The translations under genes and the position numbers were made by a program. DNA of 64,000 nt from Juglans regia. Lineage: Eukaryota; Streptophyta; Magnoliopsida; Fagales; Juglandaceae. The stretch covers positions 5,704,001 to 5,768,000 of the forward strand of contig NC_049916.1 of assembly GCF_001411555.2 (NCBI RefSeq), written 5' to 3'. Below the pieces are notes generated by a model that ran no database searches, was not told where the DNA came from, and saw nothing but the letters and a program-made list of their open reading frames with translations. Shown here piece after piece: positions 48,201-60,239 of this stretch (its first letter is position 1; every line of letters begins with the position of its first letter).

Positions 48201-51200
48201 CCAATCCTCTCCACAGGAAATCTCGTTGAAGTTTCTCACTGTGAGCCGCCACTCTTACTGGGATAGGGAACAAGGACAAAAAATAGGTCGGTAAGTGAGA
48301 TAACGTACTCTTTATCAGGGTAATCCTACCGCCTTTTGACAAATACAATCTCTTCCAACTTGCTAATCGACGCTCTACTTTCTCAATCACTGTATCCCAT
48401 ATAGAAGCCACTCTCGAAGTGGCCCCCAATGGAAGACCAAGTTATGTCATAGGGAGTGAAGCAATCTTAGACCCCAGAGTATTAGCCAACTGTCTTAGAC
48501 GCTACACACATTCAATAGGCACCATCTCTGATTTATCCAAGTTCACTTTCAACCCTGAAACTGCTTCAAAACAAAGAAGAAGGGCCTTTAATACACGAAT
48601 CTAATTATTATCTGCCTCATAGAAGATAAAAGTATCATCTGCAAACAATAAATGCGAAATATTAATAAGTCCCCCACCCGGGGGTCCTATTGAATACACG
48701 CCCATTTGCAACCAGGGTTGAGGTCAGTCTGCTCAAAGCCTCCATTACGATAACAAACAGTAATGGTGACGGCGGATCTCTTTGTCTAAGACTTCGTGTG
48801 TTGTTAAAAAAACCTGTTGGACTTCCATTTATCTGATTTGAAAATTTTGCTGTAGATATACACCAATGGATCGAGGATCTCAATCTTTCCCCAAAACCAC
48901 ACCTCCTTAGGAGATCAAGTAAAGATTCCCAATTAACATGGTCATACGCTTACTCCATGTCTAGTTTGCATATAATCCTGGTATTGCCAACTTTCAGTCT
49001 ACTGTCCAAACATTCATTTGCGATAAGAACCGCATCTAAGATCTGTCTATCCTTTACAAAAATATTTTGAGGCTTTGAGATTCTTTCCCACTACCTCACT
49101 AAGGCGATTCGCAAGTACCTTAGAGAGAATCTTGTAAACCCCATTTACTAGGCTAATGGGTCGAAACTCCTTAATCTCCTCAGCCCCCAACCCTCTTCGG
49201 AATCAAAGCAAGAAAGGTGGCGTTTAGGCTTTTCACGAATTGTCCAACCAAATGAAACTCCTGGAACACCTTCATGAGATCATCCTTTAATACCTCCCAG
49301 CATGTTTGAAAAAAATCCATAGAAAACCCGTCAGGACCCGGAGCCTTGTCCTTGGCCATCTTTCTCACCACTTCGAAAACCTCAACCTCCTCAAACGGCT
49401 TCTCCAAACGAATACCATCCAAATAGAGTCGAAAGCTAGCCCATCAGGCTTCGATCTCCAACCCTCCTGCTCAGTAAATAGTTGTTCAAAGAACCCAACT
49501 ACATGATCATTAATTTTCTATCTTCAGCATCTCAATATTATTAGATCTCCTATGAGAATTGGCTACCCTGTGAAAAAACTTAGTACATCTATCTCCTTCC
49601 TTCAACCATAACGCTCTCGACTTTTGCCGCCACGATATCTCTTTTAAAAGAACGATCCTCTCAAGATCTGCAACCAGCACTAGCTTTTTAGCTAATTCCT
49701 CCTGTGTTAAGATCCTGGACTCTTGTAGCCTTTCCATTTATGCGATCTCCCTTGTCTTGGTTTTCTTTTGTTCCCCAATGTCCCCAAAAGACTGGCCATT
49801 CCACAATTTTAAGTCTTGTTTGAGAGCTTTCAATTTACCCGCCAACGTAAAATTTGGAGAGCCCTAAAAATGATAAGATGACCACCACTGTTTGACCCTA
49901 TCTACAAAACCTTCGGTTTCCAGCCACATGTTTTCAAACTTAAAATACCGACGTCTTCTTTGAATCCCACTAGAATCCAACACTATAGGCCAATGATCCA
50001 AACATATCCAAGGCAATTTCTTTTGCCAAACCTCCAGGAAGTGACTTTCCCACTCTGGGGAAATTAAGAATCTATCTAGTCAAGACCATGTCTGATTATT
50101 GGCCCACTTGCATAAACCCCCCGCCATTGGTAGATCCACTAAATTTAACTCAAAGATACATTCCGAGAAATTAAACATAGTTGGGCGCAATCTTCTATTA
50201 CCGAAGCTCACTAGGAAATCTTGTAACATTGAAATCCCCACCAATACACCATGGAAGATCCCACCAACTATATACACCGGCTAGTTCATCCCACAATAAT
50301 CTACGATCATTGTCTGAATTTGGACCATAAACCCCTGTCAATGCCCACAAAAAGCCATCTGAAACGCTCTTAAATGAGCATGCTACCAAAAATAACCCAA
50401 TAAACTTCTCATTTATCTCCACCACCCTTTGATGCACCCTTTGATCCCACATCACCAAAACACCTCCTGAGGCCCCATTAGCTACCAAATGTACCCACTC
50501 CACGTGTGCCCAGCTCCATAAGCTTCTTACAATTCTTGTGTTAATAACTTTCAACTTCGTCTCTTGTAAGCAAACAATGTCCGGCTTCCACCCTCGCAAC
50601 AAGTTTCTTACTTGAAGACGCTTACTCGGCTCATTTAGACCGTGGACATTCCATGAAACAATTTTTGGTTACATTTGAGAAATGCTAGCCCCTTTCCTTT
50701 AGTCATCTCCTTGCTAGAGCTACCTTCAGAGTTCATTGACCAAGTCAACCTCCTAAGTTCACGCTGTTTCTTGGATCTAACTTTCGTTTGTTGTTGATGA
50801 CCCGCTTCGATAGCCGTGAGTAATGCCATGAATTGCTCCTCGTAACCTTCACACTTTAAACCCACCATTTCTTGAATATCTTTTACTGTGTTAAACACCC
50901 AGTCTGATGCACTCAACTGATCTAGAAACAAACACTTCAACAGGATAGGATTTTGCATTCGAAATTCCGGTTGTTCCTCCAAATGCTCTTCTCCTAATAC
51001 CAAACCCACTTCCCCATTAGAGTTGTTTGACACCTGAATAAACCTCTGGGAGTTTTCCTCATCAGAAAGGAATAAGTCTTCGCTGGCCAAGTCCCCTGTT
51101 TCACTATCCCTCATAAAAATGACATCGTTAAACAGCACAGGGGCGCTCGACAGACCCTCGACACCTCCCCCACTCACCATCGATAGTTTCTGTGCACTCC

Positions 51201-54200
51201 CCGGAGGAGGAAGTGCACTCGGTGGTGGTGGAAGGTCCACTTCTAGAACTGTCACGTTCTGTTTCGTCGCCTACGAATTCAACCCACCCTCCTGTTGCTC
51301 CACCACCTTCATCGACGGCTTCTGAGGTCATTGCTACGAGGATTCCGGCAAGTCCACAGCCCTCTGGTGGTGGCGCGACGACAGCTCCCGCGGAGAAGGC
51401 TTCCTTCCTCCACCCGCGAAAACTGCCCTAGGCCTCCACACGTTTTGGGCCCTTGGATTGGGCCTCGGTCTAACAGCCTTCCAACCTTATCCGTGAGGGT
51501 CACGAGCCTGGCTCAGTCTTGGCCCATAATGGCCCAAACGATTATAAGAGTCCCTTGCCGGCCCCTTGCTGGCCCCTTGCTGGCCCTTGAAATCCCCTCC
51601 ACCTTACCTCCCCTTAAACGCCCCGTTTCACCCATCTTCATACCATCCCTGACAATACTCAACAACTTGGCCACTTCCCTCTGCAAATTCCCCAACTACA
51701 ACTGCACCTCCCTCACCAATGCAATGTACCTCCCGCACGTCTCTTTCACACTCTTTTTCCCGAAAGAAGCCTTGAGGCACTTGAGACTCTTCCCCATCAT
51801 ATCCTCCCCCGCCAGCCCCATTTCTTGGCGCAAAGGTCACCAACGGAGTTAACGCTTCTTTATAGGATTTGGCATGTGCCACCTCCCTCCACTGCCTCCT
51901 CTGAACATTGCCACCAGACCCAACTCTACATCTAACCACTTGGGTGAGCTCCCTCAGCACCTCCCTCATTCTTCTCCATCCCCTTCCCCCCTCTTCTTCA
52001 GGAATAATAATGAAGCTACGGCGGCCCCCTTCAGCATACACCACAACCTCCAAGAATCTGGGACGGTTATTTGAGCATCTATGGGCAATGAAGCTCCGGT
52101 AACCCTCCCTTATTGACGAGTAATAATCCTTTCTTGCACCTATCTCACTCTCCTCCAAAGCTCTCTTAAGCCATTGCACAGTGCTCAGCCCCATCAATAA
52201 CTCTTACTTAAACCTCCTACCTCTCTCAGTGATACGTACCAGACCTCCTTCTCTCACGACGGAGAAAATCTTTGATTCAATGACAAGCTCCCTTGTGCTT
52301 CCCATCTTAGCCAACATCGACGGAGTTGATAAAAACTAACTAACCACCATCCTCGACGGCAAAACAAGGGAAATTTTTTTTTTTACTTTTTTCGCCCACA
52401 TACGGAGAGAAAATAGCTTCCATAAACATAAGCTTCTTACAATTTAGAGTCATCAAAGATGGTTTACCTGATGAAGACTAATGCTTGGTCAAACGAAAAG
52501 AGATGAATAAAATTGGAGAAATAAGGGTTAGCAAGAGGCTTAAGTGATATGGGTTGACATTATGGGGTGGCCATTTTCCACCTTATCCCTGCCATCACCC
52601 TTGAACGCTTGTAGCCATTGAACTGGCAGGTGGATTTCCGAGGCCACCGTCCAGATCCTATGTAATTAGACCAAATCAAGCAAATAAAACCAAACCTATT
52701 CTGTAGTGGCCTTCAGATCGACACCCACGGTTGTGGTCGTTGGTTTTTGCCTTCAAGACATTGCACTTGGTGACAATGACAACGTACCATGGTGGCTGAT
52801 GGTTGAGGTGAAGAAGAAAGGACGGGGTAGCGTGGCTGAGGACGGGGTGGCGTGGTTGAGGAGGAGGATAAGAAAGAGAAGGGAAGGGAGAGAAATGAGT
52901 GATTAGGTTTAGGGTTTATCTAATATACATATAGGTAAAGCAGGCGGGTAAGTGGGATACCCACCCGCTAGTTGTCCACTTTGTCAAAATTTTTATACAA
53001 CTTGCCCACCGCCCACCCCCAATTGGCATAGTGGAGAAAAATGTGATGGATAGGGAGAGGTGATGCATAATATGAATAGTCTGTTGATCATTTAATCCTT
53101 TATTGTGAGGTTGTCGTGACCTATGGTATGAATTCTTTGCTAGAGTAGGACTAGCTTGGGTGATGCCATGAAGGGTAGTTATGTTTTCTTATCAAATTGG
53201 GGAGGCTTACGTGGTAATTCACAAATTGCATCAATGGGGAAGAAAATCCCCATTTGTCTATGGCGGTGTCTTTGGAGAGAGATGAACTCAAGAAGCTTTA
53301 AAGATCACGAGTGGTCAATAGAAGAGTTTAGAACCTTCTTTGTTAACAGTTTACTCCATTGGTCAATTGTAATTGATTTCAATATTCATTATAAAAAAAA
53401 CACTTCTCTTTCTCCTAAAACACTTTTCTCTTTGTACACATGCGAAAAATCACGTAGACTCTGTCGTTGATGGTGTTACGTTAATGGCACGAGTATTGCG
53501 GTGGTGTAAAGATGGGATTCACAAGAGAGCTTGTGATAGAATCAAAATTCATTTTACTTGTGAAGGAAGGTGGATTGTTGCATATTCCAGAGAGGGTGGA
53601 AAAGAGATAATACATTACTGCTGGGACCAATCACAGTGAAATGGCTTGGGGGAGCGGTGGAGGAATGCTTGAGTGGGGAAAAGAAGGATTTTTATACGGC
53701 AAACAGAGAGGGTTATCGAAGCTTTATAGCATAGAGGTGCTCAAATAGTCGAGGTCGTTATATGGTGATAGCAGAGTACTGGGAGGGAGGAAGACGAAGC
53801 TTTCTATTCGTACCTGAAGGGGTGGGGGAGAAGGGATGGAGGAGACTGAGGGAGGCTCTGTGGGATTATTCTCTGGAAGGAAGAAATAGGGGTGGGTTGC
53901 ACGGAGGAGCCTAGAGGAGGAGATCGAACACTTTGTCCTATAAGGATGCACTGGATCAGGTGGCACCACTCCGTGAACAAGGTGGTGGTGACGGTGGGGA
54001 GAGGTACAAGGATAGATACTTGCATTGAGCCCCTCTTGCGGTATGAAATGTGGGCTTTGACAGGCAGTTTGTCAGCCAGGGGGATGGGGACGTGCGACGT
54101 GCTCTGATGGAAAAGCAAGGATAGTTGTGGCAACTGCAGAAGATGATGGAGGAGATTCTAAAGTGTGTTGGGAGCAAAAAGGAAAAAATAGAGGGAGGAT

Positions 54201-57200
54201 TCATGAAGGGCCCAGAGGTATCTAGAAGGCCCATCGCAGCCCATATAGGTTCTTCTCTTCAGGCTAAGGGGGTGGGTTCACAAGCTGGGCCAAGTATAAG
54301 TAAAAGGGTTGGGCCTCACAAGAGGAATCAGGAAGGAAGCACAGGCCTCAGCCCATAACCCAATCCAGATGGAAGGAAGGCCCTAGGGCTCCTTCCAGCG
54401 GCGGGAATGGTGCGCCTCCATCAGACATCACGTTGTGATGCACACCCCGAAAGAGCACGGGCCTTAGCCCAGAACCCAACCCAGATGGAAGGAAGGCCCT
54501 AGGGCTCCTTCCAGCAGCGGGAATGGTGCGCCTCCATCATGCCGCGACGCACGCCGACGGTGGAGGAACAACCGGCAGCGTCACAGAAGACGCTGGCACC
54601 AACGGTGGTGGTCTCCGATGAAGGCCTGCACATGTTGAGTGCGCAGAACCTCAAAATGGCCTCCTTGACACCACGGGGTGGTGTTTCACCATCGAAGGAG
54701 GGACATAAAGTGCTGATATGCAACATGGGTGATGTCCAGCGAACCCACTGGCATAGCTTCTTGAGGATTCTGAGATGGACAAAGAGGATGGGGTGTCTTC
54801 TGATGGCTATTCGCATCCCGATAGTGAACAACTACTGATTTCTGATGAAGAAAATTCTAAGAGTTTTACCCAGGCACTAAGTGGGCATTTTGGTCTAGAG
54901 GATATTTCTTTGGTAGAAGAGACCCAAGGCTTGTCGATGGACTGCAGAGGGGGTGATCCAATCCCCCTAAGCTACATGCTACCAAGTGCACTGTAATCTC
55001 TCAGATTGGGCATTTCATAAAGTAAAAGAAATACAAAAATGTGTGGGGATGGAGTGTGAAGGCTTCGGGGAACAGTTTATGGCTTTGCTTACTGCCATTG
55101 AAGTGGAGCACCAAAGTCACAGAAAAGCTGGATCAAAAAAACAGCATGAGCTGAAAAGGTTGACTTGGTCTATGAACTCTGAGGGCAGCTCCAACAAGGG
55201 CAGGTCGAAAGGGAAGGGGTTGGCCTTCCCCCAATGAAACCATGAATAGTGTTGTGGAATGTCCGCGAGCTCAATGAGGCCAATAAGCGTCTTCAAGTAA
55301 GAAACTTGCTTCATGAGTGGAAGGAGGACATTGTTAGTTTACAAAAGACTAAGATGAAGATGATTGATAGGAAAATTGTGCGAAGTGTATGGAGTTGTAT
55401 ACACGTGGATTGGGTGTATATGGCATCTATTGGGGCGTCAGGAGGTGTCTTGGTGATGTAGGATAGATGGGTGGTTGAGAAAATAGAGGAATTTATAGGG
55501 CTATACTCAATGGCATGATCCTTCAAGAGTATATCAGATAACTTTTTGTGTTCTTTTGCAAGTTTATATGGTCCAAACTTAGACAACAATAGAAGATATT
55601 TATGGGAAGAATTTGCTGGAGTACATAGCTGGTGGGACCTCCCTTGGTGTATTGGGGGAGACTTTAATGTTATAAAATTTCCAAGCGAGTGTTGGGGAAT
55701 AGAAGAATGTGGCCAGCAATGACAAGAGTTTTTGGAGTGCATCTTTGATTTGAACTTGGTGGATTTGCCATTAGTAGGGGGTTCTGCTATGTGGTCTAAT
55801 AATCAGACATGGTCTTGATTGGATCGTTTCTTAATATTACCAGAATGGGCAAGTCACTTTCTGGATGTTTGGCAAAAGCGAATACCTCATCTTTGTTCAA
55901 ATCATTGCCTTATCATGCTTGATTATGGTGGTCTCTGAAGAAGTCGACAGTATTTCAAATTTGAAAACATGTGGCTAAAATCCGAAGGTTTTGTAGACAA
56001 GGTGAGATAATGGTGATCCTTGTATCAGATTCAGGGTACCCCTAGCTTCGTCTTTGCGGGTAAACTGAAAGCACTAAAAGAAGATCTAAAGATTTGGAAT
56101 ACACATCCTTTTGGTGATATAGGGGAGTGCAAGAAAAGCAAGGTGATGGAAATCTAGGAGTTGGAGAGGCTACAAGAGACTTGGTCTCTTACACAAGAAG
56201 AACTAGCACAAAAGACTAGCACAAAATAACGTCACAAGACAACCACCACGAGAGAAATGAACATCATAGTTATTATCCACCAATTGGCCAACATAAATCA
56301 AATTGGAGATAATCCAGGAGAGAAAAATATTGTGAAACAAAGAGCCCAAATTATCAACAGCAGTAATAGGAAGAGTATTGTCATCAGCAATTTGAATATT
56401 TTGCATGCCTCCATACTTACGAACATCCTGGAGACCCATCGTGCTACCAATCATATGATTAGAGGCACCCAAATCAACAATCCGAGAAGAAGTTGAGTTA
56501 GTACCCATACCTTGCAGGCCTAAAGCTGTAAAAGCAGACACAATCATTTGTTGTACCATTGCTAGTGTGAGAACAGATGAAGCAGAGCTTATGGTGGGGG
56601 GTGCAGAAGAAGAGGACTGAACAAAAGCCTAAAAAGCTTGGGATTGGCTATTCTGAGGCCGCACTCAACAGTCCTTGATGATATGGCCTTCTTTATTGCA
56701 GTAGTTACAAACTTTCTTAGGGAAATTGTGAGCAATATGGCCAAACTCCTTGCAACTGAAACACTGCAACAGAGTGGATAACTGTTGTTCTTCACGCAAT
56801 AAATCTCCCAAACAAATATCCAAAGAAGGAACCAGATTACGGTTCAATAAGCCAGCCTGGACAGGTTCAAATTCAGGCCAAAGATTCATCAGGAATTGGT
56901 CGCGTTGATTCTCAGCATGAACCACTTGAAGAGCCGTTAGTGCCACCGGGGGAACCTTAGCATGAACAATTGCAGAATACTCGCTCCAGAGATTAATAAA
57001 ACTAGAATAAAATTGTTCAATGGTCAAATTACCTTGACTGTAATTACTAATTTCCAACTCCAATTGGAACTTCTGAGCACTGTGATCTTGGTGGTAAATA
57101 CGGTGGAGATAGTCCCACATAGCCTGAGGCGTAGTAAAACAGCAAAGATTGGTCACAAGATGGGGCTCAATCATCCCAACAGCCAAGAGACCACCTTAGT

Positions 57201-60200
57201 ATCCTTGACCTTCCATTGTGCAAATTCTTTTTCATCAGTGAGAACTTTAGCAGAACTATCAATATGATTTGATAATTATTTTCCTTTCAAAAACATCTTA
57301 AACTGAAATTCCCAAGTAGAAAAATTCTTCCCAGTAAAGCGAACAATAGTATTCTCAATAGACATGATAAAAGACGCGTAGAAAATAGTAGCAAATCCAA
57401 CCAAATAAACCAAGGCAGGCACGGCAAAGAAAACAAACAGATGGCCCAAGTTTAAATAGCAATAATAAGCCCAGGTAACGCAATGAATAAGCTCAATTAA
57501 TGCCAAAATAAACAGCCCACAATGAAGAAGCCCAAGTAACACAACAAAAGGGCCCAAGTGATGATACTTGCCCAGAAAACCAATCAGCAAACCAAAGTGC
57601 TGATATCACACAAAGAAGACGTCAAACCAAACACCGTCGCCAGCCACCCCAGAAGTGGTCGACCACCACACAGTCAACACCAGATACTACCGACAGACTC
57701 AGAGATGCACAGCCACCACAAAAAACCACAGAGAGAAATAGCCCGCAACACAGAACAGAGTTTGCAACTCTGAAAAACAAGTCCGACAGCCACCAAAACT
57801 CAACCCACAAAGTTTGACACTACAGAAAGCAACGACTCCCACAAAGAGCAAGAAAGAACTTGTGGGGAAAAAAAAAATCCTCCCAAGAATAGCGATAAAA
57901 AATACACCCAGTGATTAAGACCAAGCCAATGGAAATCAGAGGAGAGGCTCTGGTACCATATCAAATTGGTCTGAATACCCTTTCCAGAGTGTGTGCTTTC
58001 AATATATATAAGAGAGTTTACACAATTGTTGCCAGATTTCTAGCGCCTAATCTGCTATACAAGGTAAGTATTTACATCCTAATTGACAGTTATGTATAAT
58101 CTAGCTATAAAGGAAAGTATTACTAAAAATACAATAATTATGCCCAAATCATATCTCCGTAACAAATTGGAGGTGTTCGCAGTATATGACAACTAGCCAA
58201 CACGCTGGGGTGTAAGATAGCCTTTTATCCTATGACTTACCTGGGCCTTCCGTTGGGGGCTCATTCGAGAGCGTCCTCTTTATGAGACTCAGTGATTGAG
58301 AAAGTTGAGCGAAGACTGGCTGGATAGAAAATGATGTATTTGTCGAAATGTGGTAGGATTACCTTGATTAACAATACTTTATCTAATTTACCAACTTATT
58401 TTTTATCCTTACTCCCTATACCTGCAAGTGTGGCGTTCCGAATTGAGAAACTCCAACATGATTTCTTGTGGAGTGGAGTGGGAGAAGAGTTCAAGTTTCA
58501 CTTAGTCAAGTGGGAGACGGTATGCCGCCCCATCTCTTAAAGGGAGGGCATTAGAAATATGAGGATCTTTAACCGGGCGTTACTTGGAAAATAGTTGTGG
58601 AGATATAATAAGGAACCAAAAACCTGTGGAAGTTGGGGATTGAGAGCAAATATGGAGGTTTATGGGAGGGGATGGTGCACTAAAGAAGTAAGAGAGGCTT
58701 ATGGAGTGGGATTGTGGAAACACATTAGAAGAGGATGAGAGGTCTTTTCTCGAAACACTAGACTTCATTTGGGTGAGGGTTCCAGAATTAAATTCTGGAG
58801 ATGCGGTAATAGTACTCTACAAGAGGTATTTCCTTCTCTTTTCCAAATTGTTTGTGCTAAAGATGTTTCAGTTGCGGAAGCCATGGGGATATCCGGGGGG
58901 CAAATCCAATGGATCTTCAATTTTAGTCGGGCAGCACAAGACTAGGAAATGAGCAATTTTGTAGATTTTTACAGCCTTTTGTACTCTATAAAACTGAGCA
59001 ATCAACAAGAAGATGTGTTGTGGTTGATGCCCGTAGGTTAAGGTGTTTTCTCGGTTCGCTCTTTTTATAAGGCTCTCACACAAGCCCAATATTCAGTTTC
59101 CGTGGAGAAGGCTTTGCAGACATAAACCGTCCCCCCAAAGCCGCATTCTTCTGGTGGACAACTTCGTTGGGTAAGATTCTCACAACCAATAACTTGAGAA
59201 AACGAAGGGTAATCATTGTAGATTGGTGTTGCATATGTAGAGAATGGGCCGAGTCTGTGAACCATCTCCTACTACATTGCGAGATAGCTAGGGTATTATG
59301 GAATGAGGTGTTAAGTAGATTAGACTTGGCTTGGGTTATGCCGGAGACAGTGGTGGTAGTGCTAGCCAGTTGGACAAATCTAAGAGGCATGCAACAGATT
59401 AAAAATGTTTGGAAGATGATCCCTATATGCATCATGTGGTGTTTGTGGCAAGAGCGCAATGACCAGACGTTTGAAGGCAATGAGAGATCGATGGAGGAGG
59501 TTAAAATTTTATTTTTTAGAACTTTGTGTACTTAGGCCATTGCTATTGACTTTAATGGCATGGACCTACATGATTTTTTTGTCTCTAATACGCCTACTTA
59601 GTTTAGGGCATACTTTTGTTTTCTATTAGAGTTCTGTACATGGCTATGCCTATTCATTGATCGATAAAATTTGTTTACTTAATAAAAAATTGATTTCAAT
59701 GGTTTGAATGTCCATGACTTCCTTGCATCCCTAGTCAATCATGCCTAGGTGTCGCTCTTGCAGATGCTCTGTGTACTTCGGCTATGCCCATTTTCTAATC
59801 AATAAAATTATTGTTTACTAATTATAAAAAAGAAAAGATAGGGAAGAGTAATACATAATATGACTAAGGATAAGATAGAGTGGCAAAATTGGATATATGG
59901 AACCAACCTCAATTAATTGACAAAGATCAGATGTATTAAGTTTAGATTGTGGGTATTTTAGGAAGACTTTTGTACATACCCTATGTATTTGAGTGGCTAT
60001 CCTTTTCATATAATTGACTTGTATAAAGAAAAAGCCTTGCTAAGTTGAGTCAGTTAAGATTTTTAAAACTCCAATGCTATCCTAATCCCTTTTTAACATT
60101 GACTCTCTAGAATTTGGCACTCCTGCTCACACAGCAAACCAGAACTTGGTACTCATTTTTCAACATTATAAAGGCTTATTGTTGTTATAAAAAGGTTCAC

Positions 60201-60206
60201 TATGAT

Positions 60207-60239
<33 letters not shown>

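Larger units (their letters stand above)
46999..52310 (-). mobile_element. Near full-length L1-type LINE, minus strand, defective
   Basis: From the oligo-T at about 46997 (reversed poly-A) leftmost to the ORF1 start at about 52306. On the minus strand the order is ORF1 (52306-50660), APE-like endonuclease (50640-49840), linker (49737-49510), reverse transcriptase (49440-48085) and zf-RVT (47824-47144). Each part has stops or frameshifts. The same family is present on the + strand at 53512-59690. No TSD was located. Confidence 0.9.
56218..58163 (-). mobile_element. Copia retrotransposon 5' part (LTR, PBS, gag, protease), minus strand
   Basis: Right to left: a short LTR (about 57966-58163, opening TGTTACGGAGATATG on the minus strand), primer site tggtaccagagcctc (57963-57949), a non-coding leader, gag (57380-56640) and a protease piece ending at 56218. 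Integrase, RT and the other LTR are gone. It sits inside the plus LINE. The junction shows a small repeat of agcacaaaa (56205-56227). Confidence 0.8.
53512..59690 (+). mobile_element. L1-type LINE, plus strand, interrupted by a Copia fragment and lacking its RT core
   Basis: ORF1 runs 53512-55237, endonuclease and linker 55249-56220. After a Copia insert (56218-58163) the LINE resumes at about 58164 in the thumb region and continues through zf-RVT to a 3' tail at about 59690. The reverse transcriptase core (about 1.3 kb by comparison with 47-52 kb) is missing. Many stops. It lies head to head with the minus copy. Confidence 0.85.

Noticed and set aside
51295..51852. 185-codon ORF on +
   Set aside because: Antisense of the minus-strand LINE ORF1; Pro/Leu-rich shadow.
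52706..52906. 66-codon basic ORF on +
   Set aside because: No motif; lies in spacer between two LINEs.
55311..55742. 143-codon ORF on -
   Set aside because: Antisense of the plus-strand LINE endonuclease.
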